Virus record (IMG/VR): IMGVR_UViG_3300020207_000012
Span: 1 to 64,000 of that record
Source: a virus
Reading direction: 5' to 3' (one strand)
Length of the DNA: 64,000 nt
Positions 1 through 7,772 of this stretch are shown piece by piece. The notes under the pieces are model-generated. The model did no database searches and was not told where the DNA came from. It was given only the letters and a program-made list of their open reading frames with translations. The position numbers were made by a program, and so were the translations under genes. Within the stretch, counting starts at the first letter, position 1. Each line of letters begins with the position of its first letter.

Positions 1-299
1 GTCTCCGTATTTGGACTTTTGATACACAAGTATACGCAGATTCATTTAAAGAATTCACTCCTATGAATGCTGAGGAAATCAAAGAATACGAAATTATCGG
101 CTGTGGTGGTACTGACTTTGAATGTAATTGGAACTTCATGGAAGAAAACGATATTCAACCTGACAAGTTCATCATGTTCACAGATGGTTATCCGTTTGGT
201 TCATGGGGTAATCCAAACTATTGTGACACATTGTTTGTTATTCATGGATCAGATCATATCATCCCACCGTTTGGAGAGCATACTTACTACTCCAAATAA
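1..299 (+). CDS. VWA-like domain protein, C-terminal end only (5' truncated by window edge)
   Basis: The frame ending at 299 is open to the left edge (first full codon at position 3), so this is the tail of a longer gene and the ATG at 63 is internal. The visible ~98 residues carry GGTDF followed by FTDGYPFGSWG, which resemble the later metal-binding (MIDAS) loops of von Willebrand factor A-like domains found in phage and bacterial VWA/metallopeptidase-like proteins. It ends with FVIHG and a short polar tail. In such proteins the VWA-like domain is C-terminal to a zinc-peptidase-like region, but that part lies outside the window, so peptidase activity is inference. The next gene follows after 15 bases. 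Confidence 0.6.
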   Translation, partial: LRIWTFDTQVYADSFKEFTPMNAEEIKEYEIIGCGGTDFECNWNFMEENDIQPDKFIMFTDGYPFGSWGNPNYCDTLFVIHGSDHIIPPFGEHTYYSK

Positions 300-301
300 A
301 G

Positions 302-309
302 AATAAATA
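302..309 (+). promoter_or_regulatory. T4-type late promoter octamer (AATAAATA) 5 nt before the HNH start
   Basis: AATAAATA matches the T4 late consensus TATAAATA at 7 of 8 positions and ends exactly 5 nt before the ATG at 315. No Shine-Dalgarno sequence lies in between. The same 5-nt spacing recurs at four other genes in the window, which supports a real signal. Confidence 0.5.
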
Positions 310-314
310 ACTAT

Positions 315-857
315 ATGAGTAATGACACCTTATTGCTAAATGCCAATGGGTCACCACTCAGTGTGACTCCGCTTTCCACGCTAACGTGGCAGGAAAGTAT
401 CAAACTCATTTGGCTCGATAAAATCAATGTATTAGAATGGCATGATGAATGGGAAGTACATAGTGTTAACCATACACTACAAGTACCATCTGTTGTATCT
501 GTAAAAGAATATGTGCCACAGACAGGTGCAGTGAACTTTACAAGAAACAATATTTTTATACGTGATAAATGGACATGTCAGTACTGTCATACCCAGTTTA
601 AAAACTCAGAATTAACATTAGACCATGTACTACCAAAATCAAAAGGTGGTAAAACAACATGGGAAAATATTGTAACAGCATGTAAAAAATGCAATCACAG
701 TAAAGGAAATAAAACACATATTCTTCCAAAGAAAATGCCTAGTAAACCAAACTTCTATCAATTGTATAATAATAAAAACTTTATGATACATATTAGATAT
801 GAGATTTGGTTAAAATACCTAAACTGGCCAGAAGAATATGTACAAATGGCAGTGTAA
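315..857 (+). CDS. HNH endonuclease
   Basis: This 180-residue protein has a clear HNH nuclease motif in its second half (about residues 90-140): CQYC, then LDHVLPKSKGG with the central Asp-His, then a second CxxC in TACKKCNHSKGNKT. The two CxxC pairs would bind a structural zinc and the His-Asn-His set a catalytic metal. The first ~80 residues are unassigned and may recognise DNA. Small freestanding HNH proteins of this type are common in T4-like and marine phages, where they act as homing-type or packaging-associated nucleases; which applies here cannot be told. It has no Shine-Dalgarno but a late octamer directly upstream, suggesting late and possibly leaderless expression. Confidence 0.85.
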   Translation: MSNDTLLLNANGSPLSVTPLSTLTWQESIKLIWLDKINVLEWHDEWEVHSVNHTLQVPSVVSVKEYVPQTGAVNFTRNNIFIRDKWTCQYCHTQFKNSELTLDHVLPKSKGGKTTWENIVTACKKCNHSKGNKTHILPKKMPSKPNFYQLYNNKNFMIHIRYEIWLKYLNWPEEYVQMAV

Positions 858-863
858 AAACAC

Positions 864-892
864 TTGACACTCATCCCAAAATAAGATATAAT
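864..892 (+). promoter_or_regulatory. Consensus sigma70-type promoter
   Basis: TTGACA (864-869) and TATAAT (887-892) are separated by 17 nt, a perfect match to the bacterial housekeeping consensus. It precedes the gene at 959, whose AAGGAG Shine-Dalgarno lies near 948-953. It is the likely early promoter for the run of plus-strand genes to 4448. Confidence 0.85.
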
Positions 893-958
893 AGTAGGTA
901 TGAATAACTGTTTATTCATATTATATATAATATGACATAAGAAATAAAGGAGTTTTAA

Positions 959-1210
959 ATGTCAGAAGAAACCCAAGCTGTAGAAGAGGCAGCTACAACA
1001 GAACAACCTAGCGTCACAGTAAATGACCTAGCGAATGTTTATGCTATTATCGATCTAGCATCAAAACGAGGAGCATTTCAAGCATCAGAACTTTCTGCTG
1101 TAGGTAATGTTGCTAACAGAGTTAAAGCATTTGTTGACTTTGTACAAGCACAAAACGCAGAAAATGCTGAAGCAGAAGGCGAAGCAACTGAAGAGGCTTC
1201 GGAGTCATAA
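959..1210 (+). CDS. Small acidic protein of unknown function
   Basis: The 83-residue product is rich in Glu and Ala at both ends, with a short central region (VNDLANVYAIIDLASKRGAF) that could form helices. No catalytic motif is visible. It starts after a good Shine-Dalgarno and is first behind a consensus promoter, so it is probably expressed early and strongly. Its TAA is followed immediately by the ATG of the next gene, implying translational coupling. Similar small acidic proteins of unknown role are seen in T4-like marine phages, but I do not assign a function. Confidence 0.7.
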   Translation: MSEETQAVEEAATTEQPSVTVNDLANVYAIIDLASKRGAFQASELSAVGNVANRVKAFVDFVQAQNAENAEAEGEATEEASES

Positions 1211-1849
1211 ATGGCTAAGTTTCTTAAACATGTAGGTAGACATGATGGAACTGGACAACGTTTAAGTACAGTGTTCATGCAACTACCTGATGAAAAAGAC
1301 TATGCTTTAGTTGTTTATAGTGATTCATTACCAGATCGATACCATGATGCTTACATGGAAGCTATTGAATCACCAGAAGGGCAAGCAACAAATAACTTGT
1401 ATGAAGTTCTTACACGTAAAGTATTTTGGCATGGTACACCTATGCTAGAAACACTTCACAAAGAAGGCCATCTTAAAAAACTTCCAACAAATTCTATTAT
1501 TATGACACCTAATTCAAATACTAACGTTAGGCTATCAGAAATTTTAGAACAAATGGATCAGGTTGATTCAGATACCCCGGCGCCAGTAGAAGAGGTACCA
1601 GCATCAGCACCATCACAGGTAGATGCTAATGTAGAAGATTCAAAAAAGGACGAAAATCGTGCTATTGCTCAAAATCTAATGGTTCAAGCTAATTTACTTG
1701 AACAGGATGCAATCGCAAAACGTGAAGAAGCATACAAATATGATCCTTCATTGCGTCCATCTGAAGCAAAGCCTAAGGTTCGTGTAACAACAAAAGCAAA
1801 AACAGACGCACCAAAGAAACGTGGTCGTCCAAAGAAGTCGGAGGCTTAA
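1211..1849 (+). CDS. Unknown protein with AT-hook-like basic tail
   Basis: This 212-residue protein has an N-terminal globular part (about 1-115) beginning MAKFLKHVGRHDGTGQRL and containing RKVFWHGTPMLETLHKEG. An acidic, Pro/Ala-rich linker follows, then a basic C-terminus with KKRGRPKKSEA. GRP flanked by basic residues is the core of AT-hook motifs that bind the minor groove of AT-rich DNA, so DNA binding is a reasonable inference in this AT-rich genome. It abuts both neighbours (ATG directly after the upstream stop; its own stop at 1849 directly before the next ATG), so it belongs to the early operon from the promoter at 864. Confidence 0.7.
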   Translation: MAKFLKHVGRHDGTGQRLSTVFMQLPDEKDYALVVYSDSLPDRYHDAYMEAIESPEGQATNNLYEVLTRKVFWHGTPMLETLHKEGHLKKLPTNSIIMTPNSNTNVRLSEILEQMDQVDSDTPAPVEEVPASAPSQVDANVEDSKKDENRAIAQNLMVQANLLEQDAIAKREEAYKYDPSLRPSEAKPKVRVTTKAKTDAPKKRGRPKKSEA

Positions 1850-2122
1850 ATGTCAAGTAAGCGTAGTAGTATATTAAGTAGAATTGAACAGGAGCGTATA
1901 CGCCAGGCAGATATCCCTGGTAGTGAATGGGATGCTAAAAACAAACCAAATGATTGGATTGCAATCGCTTCTTATTATCTTGTACAAGAAACTAAACGTG
2001 CTACTATGCTTACTCCTCCATCCACAACCGATTTTGAAAGTGAACTTATTAAGTCGGCAGCAGTTATTCTAGCAGCGTTAGAACACGTTGAAGTAATGAA
2101 AGAAAATGGTGATCTAAGCTGA
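1850..2122 (+). CDS. Small helical protein, possibly MazG-like
   Basis: The 90-residue product starts with a basic helix (SILSRIEQERIRQADIPGSEW), then NKPNDWIAIASYYL, and ends with a helix containing ELIKSAAVILAALEHVEVM. The order ER-Q / W / helix / A-AA--E is reminiscent of a small phage and bacterial family annotated as MazG-like, in which acidic residues would bind a nucleoside triphosphate and metal. The similarity is by eye only and weak, so function is left open. Its stop overlaps the next start by one base (TGATG), consistent with coupling. Confidence 0.6.
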   Translation: MSSKRSSILSRIEQERIRQADIPGSEWDAKNKPNDWIAIASYYLVQETKRATMLTPPSTTDFESELIKSAAVILAALEHVEVMKENGDLS

Positions 2123-2439
2123 TGAAGTTTGATAGAGAAAATGAGTTTGATAGAATTATGGAAGAAATACTTCCTCTTAGTATACCAGCATCATATGTAA
2201 AAACTATCGTAGTTAAAATGAGAAATGGTTCGGTAATCTATCTATCGGGAGAAGAGTTACTAAATCCGCTCCCAATGTCAGGAGACTTTAGTTGGTCAGA
2301 AGTTGCTAAAAACTTTGAAGCAATTGATGATGTTGAAGTATTAGTAGACATACCAGAATTACGTGATAGCGTAATTAAAAATGTTAAAAATATTTTAAAG
2401 AAACATTTTGACAGTTATAAAGGCGATGATAATGATTAG
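2122..2439 (+). CDS. Unknown conserved-type phage protein
   Basis: The 105-residue product has mixed alpha/beta character: a short helix, a beta segment (TIVVKMRNGSVIYLSGEELL), then an acidic region and a C-terminal helix ending in a basic/acidic tail. No recognised motif. It overlaps the upstream stop by one base and the downstream DHFR start by 8 bases, placing it in the same early nucleotide-metabolism operon. Confidence 0.65.
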   Translation: MKFDRENEFDRIMEEILPLSIPASYVKTIVVKMRNGSVIYLSGEELLNPLPMSGDFSWSEVAKNFEAIDDVEVLVDIPELRDSVIKNVKNILKKHFDSYKGDDND

Positions 2440-2944
2440 TATGTTGTTGTCTGTTGACAAGAACAACGGTATAGGATATAAAAATGGGATGCCATGGCCT
2501 ATCAGTGATTCATACCAACACTACTTAAATTCAACATTAAAAGATAATGTTGTTATTATGGGATCTAAATCTTGGCAAAGATTTAGATCAATCCCAAAGA
2601 CACAATCATATGTAATAACAACAAAAGATATATCCAACTTCCCTGGAGTATTCGATTGCTATGATTATACGGCACATACTATGCGTGATATATTAGATGC
2701 GATTGATTTTAGACATCCAGGCAAATCTAAAATAATAGTTGGCGGAGCAACATTATTCGAACAATGTCATAATATGTGTGATATAATTTATTATTGTAAA
2801 GTACAAGGTTCCTATAAATGTGACAGAACATTAGATACTGGTAACTATTTTCATGGATACAGAAAAGAGTACGAAAGAGTATTATACGGTAATAGACACA
2901 ATCCAACAGTTAACGCAGAAAGATGGAGTAGAAAAAAAGTATGA
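2432..2944 (+). CDS. frd: Dihydrofolate reductase
   Basis: DHFR reduces dihydrofolate to tetrahydrofolate with NADPH, regenerating the cofactor consumed by the adjacent thymidylate synthase. The N-terminus MISMLLSVDKNNGIGYKNGMPW is a classic DHFR start with the GIG substrate loop and the MPW motif; VVIMGSKSWQRF matches the cofactor-binding G-[RK]-x-[ST]-[WF] region, and IIVGGATLFEQ the late GG-x-x-[LIV] motif. The product is ~170 residues, typical for the family. I chose ATG 2432 over upstream TTG 2408 or ATG 2426 because it fits family N-termini and has a purine-rich aaaggcg about 7 nt upstream. Its TGA overlaps the thyA ATG (ATGA). The symbol follows T4 usage. Confidence 0.92.
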   Translation: MISMLLSVDKNNGIGYKNGMPWPISDSYQHYLNSTLKDNVVIMGSKSWQRFRSIPKTQSYVITTKDISNFPGVFDCYDYTAHTMRDILDAIDFRHPGKSKIIVGGATLFEQCHNMCDIIYYCKVQGSYKCDRTLDTGNYFHGYRKEYERVLYGNRHNPTVNAERWSRKKV

Positions 2945-3822
2945 ACACTTCTGAAGAAATGTATTTAGACTTACTTCACACAGTGATGGAAAAAGGCGAA
3001 GAACGTGACAAGGAGCGAACTGGCGTAGGCACAAAATCTATTTTTATGTCAATGCTAAACTTTGATTTTAAAGATGGATTCCCACTTTTAACTACAAAGA
3101 AAGTCCCATTCAAATCTGTACTAAGTGAACTGCTTTGGTTCATTGAAGGATCCACAGATGAACGCAGATTAGCAGAAATACATTATGGTACAACATCTGG
3201 TAACATAATGGACAAAAAAACTATCTGGACAGCCAATGCTGATAATCAAGGTAAAGAATTAGGTTACATCAATACAGCATTAACAAAGCATCTAGGACCT
3301 GTGTACGGAAAGCAATGGAGACGCTGGGAGAAGCCAGAGGGCGGGCATATAGATCAACTAGCTAACTTGATTGAGAATATAAAAACCAATCCACAATCAC
3401 GTAGACATATTCTTTCTGCTTGGAATGTAGCAGATATCGACAAGATGGCATTACCACCATGTCACACATTCTCACAATTTTATGTTAATAATAATGGAGA
3501 ACTAAGCTGCAATCTGTATCAACGTAGTGCTGATTTATTCTTGGGCGTGCCGTTCAACATTGCGTCATACTCACTATTAACACATATGATTGCACAAGTA
3601 TGTGAACTTAAAGTGGGAGAGTTTTTTCACACTATCGGTGATGCTCACATTTATATGAACCATATAGATGCGGTTAAGGAGCAATTAGAAAGAGAACCAA
3701 ATGATTATCCAAATTTGGTAATCAATCCAGATATTAAATCAATTGACGATTTCAAAATGAATGATTTTGAAATTAAAGACTATAACAGTCATGGGACTAT
3801 CAAAGCGGATATGGCAGTATGA
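2941..3822 (+). CDS. td: Thymidylate synthase (ThyA type)
   Basis: This enzyme methylates dUMP to dTMP using methylene-tetrahydrofolate. The 293-residue protein has all landmark motifs: ERTGVGTKS and FPLLTTKKVPFKSVLSELLW near the N-terminus, the active-site Cys in LPPCHTFSQFYV, the phosphate-binding QSRRHILSAWN, the conserved YQRSADLFLGVPFNIASYSL, and HIYMNHIDAVKEQL. It forms the standard frd-td pair with the preceding DHFR through an ATGA overlap, and its own TGA overlaps the next ATG in the same way. The role is deoxynucleotide supply for phage replication. No intron is visible, unlike T4 td. Confidence 0.96.
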   Translation: MNTSEEMYLDLLHTVMEKGEERDKERTGVGTKSIFMSMLNFDFKDGFPLLTTKKVPFKSVLSELLWFIEGSTDERRLAEIHYGTTSGNIMDKKTIWTANADNQGKELGYINTALTKHLGPVYGKQWRRWEKPEGGHIDQLANLIENIKTNPQSRRHILSAWNVADIDKMALPPCHTFSQFYVNNNGELSCNLYQRSADLFLGVPFNIASYSLLTHMIAQVCELKVGEFFHTIGDAHIYMNHIDAVKEQLEREPNDYPNLVINPDIKSIDDFKMNDFEIKDYNSHGTIKADMAV

Positions 3823-4448
3823 GTTTTGACTTCTTAACATTAACAGCATATGGTGATCAAATAGAATTAAAGCCAACTATAGATGGAAAGAAGTTTGTTC
3901 GCTGGTCAGAAGACAACTTCAAGTATGTTAGATATAATCCAAGACACGATGTTAATCGTTGGGGGTTAAGTATAACTAGTTTAGATGGTGGGCTTAGTGG
4001 TGTACCAGATTTAGATAGCCTACATCAATATAATATAGAAAACAATACTAGTCATGCTGAAACAGACTTTGATGTAGTCACACCAGTTTACGAACAATAT
4101 AAAGAACTTCAACAAATTATTGAACCATGGAAAAATTACATGTTTCGTTCACATGTAATCAGATTAGGCCCGGGAGGTTTTTTCCCACCACACCGTGACA
4201 CATATCATTATGATATCAATACTTTTAGATTAATTGTTCCATTACACAATTGTAACCCACCAAATGTTTTCTTCAACTTAGAAGAAAACGCAATGCATTG
4301 GGAACAGGGACGTATGTACTTTCTTAATACAACTAAAGTACATACCCTTTTTAATGCTAGTTTTGATAATAGTTACTGGATTGTTTTTAACATAAAATGT
4401 AATAAAGATTCGGTAAACGCTGTTTTGAGAAACTTAAAACAAAATTAG
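3819..4448 (+). CDS. 2OG-Fe(II) oxygenase-like (aspartyl/asparaginyl hydroxylase type)
   Basis: The 209-residue protein contains FRSHVIRLGPGGFFPPHRD (about residues 107-127), which supplies an HxD iron-binding pair, and further on VHTLFNASFDNSYWIVFNI, which supplies the distal His. RLIVPLHNC between them resembles the beta strands of the double-stranded beta-helix. This is the arrangement of Asp/Asn beta-hydroxylase-like and other 2-oxoglutarate oxygenases; substrate is unknown and could be protein, nucleotide or small molecule. It is coupled to thymidylate synthase by an ATGA overlap, so a role near nucleotide metabolism is possible but unproven. It converges with the rSAM operon, its last 4 bases overlapping the end of rSAM-1. 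Confidence 0.7.
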   Translation: MSFDFLTLTAYGDQIELKPTIDGKKFVRWSEDNFKYVRYNPRHDVNRWGLSITSLDGGLSGVPDLDSLHQYNIENNTSHAETDFDVVTPVYEQYKELQQIIEPWKNYMFRSHVIRLGPGGFFPPHRDTYHYDINTFRLIVPLHNCNPPNVFFNLEENAMHWEQGRMYFLNTTKVHTLFNASFDNSYWIVFNIKCNKDSVNAVLRNLKQN

Positions 4449-5557
4449 ACTTTTCTCTTTGGTATTTTACTATCGGCTGAACTTACACAACTTTTGCTAA
4501 TACAAGGCATCGGTTTATCAAATAGTTTAAATCCACTCTCAATATATCCTAATGGTTGATCTGCACAACTATATGAACGTTTGATGGATCCGTCAGGTTC
4601 ACGTATAATAATTCCTTGATATCCACTGTTACAACTCCATCCTTCAAAATTATTAAAGTTAAAAGCATTGAAACGTTCTGCTTGGTCCATATACCACTTC
4701 TTACCTTTTGAATCAGTGAACTCTACCTGCATATGCCATGGAACGCTTTTATCATTTTCACCAATAGCGTACTGTGGCATTTCAAATGTAGGCTTCGGTC
4801 TACCCTCCCATTTTCTTTTTACTTCAGTATAAGCCATTTGAGGCATACCATTCCACAAACGCTTCATTTGTTCTTCTGTATATCCTTCAACAACTTTTGA
4901 CGCTGTTGGGTCACTTTGGGGTTTGAGGGTAACGTTGATTCCTTGCTCGTGGAAGAAAAGAGCATTTTCCCAATCTTTTTCAAACCACTCGGGAACCATG
5001 ACCATGTTGATTGTAATCTGTACATCGTGTTCCTGACACAGGATTAATTTGTCTGCAAATTCCTGCATCTTCTCCTTCGTGTCTAAATGCTCTGTATGTA
5101 AACTTGCTGTAATACTTGCTCTATGAAAAGGTTTCGCTCTTTCCACATAATCCTCAAACCACTTAAGTGGGCGAGAACAATTACTAGTCATATGTATACT
5201 AGTATAGTTAGTATTAGGAACATCATCAGCCAAATGGCCCAGTATGTCCAAGTATCCAGGGTGGAAGGTAGGCTCGCCCCCACTAAGACTAAAGTGAAAA
5301 CTATTAAATCCATTATCACGTGCTTGCCTCTTTATTTCATCTACTGTTGCTAGACACAACTCTGTTGGTCTGTGATCTTTTCTGTCACTTCTGGCATAGG
5401 GCCAGCAATAACTACATCTATAGTTACAGAAGCGTCCAAGTAACCATGACACTGTAAATAAGTCACGGTAAAGTAATGTACGCTGTCCTACTTGTACTAA
5501 ATCATCAAAAGGTATTTTAGTAAAGTCATACTCACTCCATTTTAAGTCTTCACTCAT
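4445..5557 (-). CDS. rSAM-1: radical SAM protein with C-terminal auxiliary-cluster domain
   Basis: Radical SAM enzymes use a [4Fe-4S] cluster on CxxxCxxC to split S-adenosylmethionine into a 5'-deoxyadenosyl radical. Here the motif is CNYRCSYC (first Cys ~44), followed by the SAM-binding FSLSGGEPTFHPG. The C-terminal third has extra cysteines (WSCNSGYQG, YSCADQ, CISKSC) laid out like a SPASM/twitch domain holding one or two further clusters, typical of enzymes acting on peptides or other large substrates. I start at ATG 5557, which forms an ATGA overlap with the upstream PP-loop gene; an ATG at 5575 would overlap more. It is the last gene of the operon that begins at 14050. It resembles rSAM-3, -14 and -15. 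Substrate unknown. Confidence 0.85.
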   Translation of the reverse strand: MSEDLKWSEYDFTKIPFDDLVQVGQRTLLYRDLFTVSWLLGRFCNYRCSYCWPYARSDRKDHRPTELCLATVDEIKRQARDNGFNSFHFSLSGGEPTFHPGYLDILGHLADDVPNTNYTSIHMTSNCSRPLKWFEDYVERAKPFHRASITASLHTEHLDTKEKMQEFADKLILCQEHDVQITINMVMVPEWFEKDWENALFFHEQGINVTLKPQSDPTASKVVEGYTEEQMKRLWNGMPQMAYTEVKRKWEGRPKPTFEMPQYAIGENDKSVPWHMQVEFTDSKGKKWYMDQAERFNAFNFNNFEGWSCNSGYQGIIIREPDGSIKRSYSCADQPLGYIESGFKLFDKPMPCISKSCVSSADSKIPKRKV

Positions 5558-6180
5558 AGTCGTCCAAATCCCCATTGTCTTTCTTCACACCACCAACAAT
5601 AACCACACTGTTCTACTGTAGGATCAATGTCTGGTAGATGTTTCATCGTGTCATCCATCCATTCACAACTACTAGTTAACTCAAACAAATCTAATAAGTT
5701 ATGTTTTCTATATAAATTAGCAATACCACGTTTATCTATATTAGCAAATGGTAATCTAACTTTACCATCAAACAGAATTTCAGGGCGATTACCGTCTGGT
5801 GTTCTATCATCTACTGGACCATCTTTACTAATGAAACTCTCAACGACATCTGCCGGCGGATTAGCTGTAGCACCATTATAAAAACAACTTATAGTATTAC
5901 TATCTAATAATGAACTAAGATCCTCGTTCAAGTTTTCTAATGTCTGATGTGGTATATGTCTTAATCTATGGTCATAGTTTGTAAATCCAGTAGCATTGCT
6001 ACAGTACTCTATGATAGAAGGAGTTCTTTTTGCATTACGTTCAAATTTATCTGCTGCTGCTACTGTACATATGTACATTTTATTTTTATGTACAGACATC
6101 AGTAAGTACAATAGAAGTGCGCTATCTGCACCTCCACTGACTGATACTCCTATAGGTTCATTCGGTGTTTCTATAATCAT
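5554..6180 (-). CDS. PP-loop ATP pyrophosphatase, QueC-like (copy 1)
   Basis: The 208-residue protein begins with the PP-loop SVSGGADSALLLYLL (about residues 12-26), the ATP-binding signature of N-type ATP pyrophosphatases that adenylate a substrate carbonyl. Its C-terminus has SSCEW, then CGYCWWCEERQWGF, a four-cysteine zinc site spaced as in QueC (7-cyano-7-deazaguanine synthase). QueC turns carboxy-deazaguanine to preQ0 using ammonia. No QueD, QueE or GTP cyclohydrolase homologue is evident in the window, so activation or amidation of another carboxylate is equally possible. It lies between two rSAM genes with short overlaps on both sides. A second, diverged copy is at 10418-11296. Confidence 0.78.
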   Translation of the reverse strand: MIIETPNEPIGVSVSGGADSALLLYLLMSVHKNKMYICTVAAADKFERNAKRTPSIIEYCSNATGFTNYDHRLRHIPHQTLENLNEDLSSLLDSNTISCFYNGATANPPADVVESFISKDGPVDDRTPDGNRPEILFDGKVRLPFANIDKRGIANLYRKHNLLDLFELTSSCEWMDDTMKHLPDIDPTVEQCGYCWWCEERQWGFGRL

Positions 6181-7130
6181 AATTCTTCTTTTATAAATGT
6201 ATCACGCTTCATTTGCTTACATACTTGCATACAGCGAGGAACAGGATTATCCCCATCCCAACTATCAATAATGCCCTTCCACACTTTACTGTTTATGGCA
6301 TCTTCAATACTTGCGTTTTCTAAATTTATCGTATTTTTATAATCGTTTTCTTCTAGTAGTGTTTCAAATTCATCTTTGTGAATACCTGTTACATTATATT
6401 CCATCATTTTACTATTTAAATGACAACAAGGTATTACGTTACCAGTATGATTAATAAAGATACGCTTTTGATTTCCATATTTACAACTCACATATGGTAT
6501 CTCTACTGCGTTATCTATGTCTTCAGTCTTTGCCGCTTTCACACCTTTAGTGTCTTTACGATGACTAATAATAGTTTTAAAATTTTTAAACCCTTCGTCA
6601 GATGCTTTTTGTTTTGCTTCTTCCATCTGATGTTCGTTATGTTCAAAAACAATGAACTGCCAATTACTTCGACCACCTGCTGCGTTAAATGCTTTATAGT
6701 TTTGTTCTACTTTTTTAAAGCTACTGCCTTCTCTATAAACTTCACTTAGTTCATCACTTCCATCGATTCCCCAGGTAACTGCGTGGCTCTCTGGTAGTAG
6801 TCCTGCTAAGTCTGTCCACCATTGTGGGTGACGCAAACTGCCATTAGTAGCAATGTTAATATGCGCACCCCAATCAGCAAAGTGTCTTATGATATCAAAG
6901 AATTGTGGGTGCGATGTGGGTTCGTCTACACTGCCACAAAAATTTATAATCTTAATACTTGGAAACATATCTTTTTGAAATCGTTCACGTATTGTATCAA
7001 TTGTAATATATTCTTTGTTTAATATTTTATCAGCATGTTTAGATATAACTCTAAAACATCCTTTACATTGGATGTTACAAAAACTTGTTAGTTCTATATC
7101 TAACCATTCTATTGTTTTCATATCCCACAT
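6177..7130 (-). CDS. rSAM-2: radical SAM/SPASM-like, HNEH subgroup
   Basis: The cluster motif CNIQCKGC is at residues 18-25, very near the N-terminus. In place of the usual GGEP it has FCGSVDEPTSHPQ. A central IVFEHNEHQMEEA motif is shared with rSAM-9 and rSAM-11. The C-terminal part has CKYG, IPCCHLNS and CMQVCKQ, a cysteine set like SPASM domains. The length of 317 residues is compact for the group because the charged linker present in the relatives is short. It sits 12 bases after the nitroreductase and overlaps the PP-loop gene by 4 bases. An alternative start is the internal ATG at 7121. Its substrate is unknown. Confidence 0.83.
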   Translation of the reverse strand: MWDMKTIEWLDIELTSFCNIQCKGCFRVISKHADKILNKEYITIDTIRERFQKDMFPSIKIINFCGSVDEPTSHPQFFDIIRHFADWGAHINIATNGSLRHPQWWTDLAGLLPESHAVTWGIDGSDELSEVYREGSSFKKVEQNYKAFNAAGGRSNWQFIVFEHNEHQMEEAKQKASDEGFKNFKTIISHRKDTKGVKAAKTEDIDNAVEIPYVSCKYGNQKRIFINHTGNVIPCCHLNSKMMEYNVTGIHKDEFETLLEENDYKNTINLENASIEDAINSKVWKGIIDSWDGDNPVPRCMQVCKQMKRDTFIKEEL

Positions 7131-7142
7131 TATGTATTCTCT

Positions 7143-7772
7143 TTATATTACATATGTTTTTATAGATTTACTATGAGAAACTATATTTCTAAAAACAGTA
7201 CCATCATCATTTAGTACAGTATTCCACGTATGTTCTTTATTAGGAAAACCTATACCCAATTGATAGTGTGGTTTTGAAAAAAATTCAATATCTGTTTCGC
7301 CTGTAACTTCTGTTACTAATTCAGCAATATCTTTTGAATCAAAACATTGATTGTATCCGGTACGGTATCCTAAAGCATTCGCTGCAAATGCTACAGCGCC
7401 ACTGCTAATTCCCATAGCAGTTCTGGCATTTAATAACCATGGATCAAAAAATCCTTGAGTGTTTTTCCAATCTCCAATGCCTTCTTTTTTAAGTTCAAAC
7501 CAAGTAAACACCACAGGTGCATCAACTTGTGCGTTTCTACCTACAGTTTGTTGATTATCTGGATCTTCTGCCAATTCATAAAATTTACGATTTAAATCTC
7601 TATCGGTTGATACTACTAATCTGTAAAATTCATCATTAGATTTAGTAGGCATGTTTATTGCTATATCAATTAGCGCATGTACATGTTCTTCTGGAACCGA
7701 TTGTGTATGATCCCAGTTACGTTGGCAATGTTCAGCGTTTTTGCTTGCTTCAATTAATTCATTTACATTCAT
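7143..7772 (-). CDS. Nitroreductase-family FMN oxidoreductase
   Basis: The 209-residue protein has the nitroreductase fold pattern: an N-terminal RNWDHTQSVPEEHVHALIDIA with the basic FMN-contact region, PTKSNDEFYRLVV, then NARTAMGISSGAVAFAANALGYRTGYNQCFD, which corresponds to the helix and loop near the flavin, and a final GIGFPNKEH segment like the conserved xGxP[ND] motif. Members reduce or oxidise small molecules with NAD(P)H and FMN, including BluB-like ring cleavage and flavin dehydrogenases in natural-product pathways. Within an rSAM operon it most likely performs a redox tailoring step. It overlaps rSAM-3 by 4 bases (ATGA). Physiological substrate is not predictable. Confidence 0.78.
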   Translation of the reverse strand: MNVNELIEASKNAEHCQRNWDHTQSVPEEHVHALIDIAINMPTKSNDEFYRLVVSTDRDLNRKFYELAEDPDNQQTVGRNAQVDAPVVFTWFELKKEGIGDWKNTQGFFDPWLLNARTAMGISSGAVAFAANALGYRTGYNQCFDSKDIAELVTEVTGETDIEFFSKPHYQLGIGFPNKEHTWNTVLNDDGTVFRNIVSHSKSIKTYVI

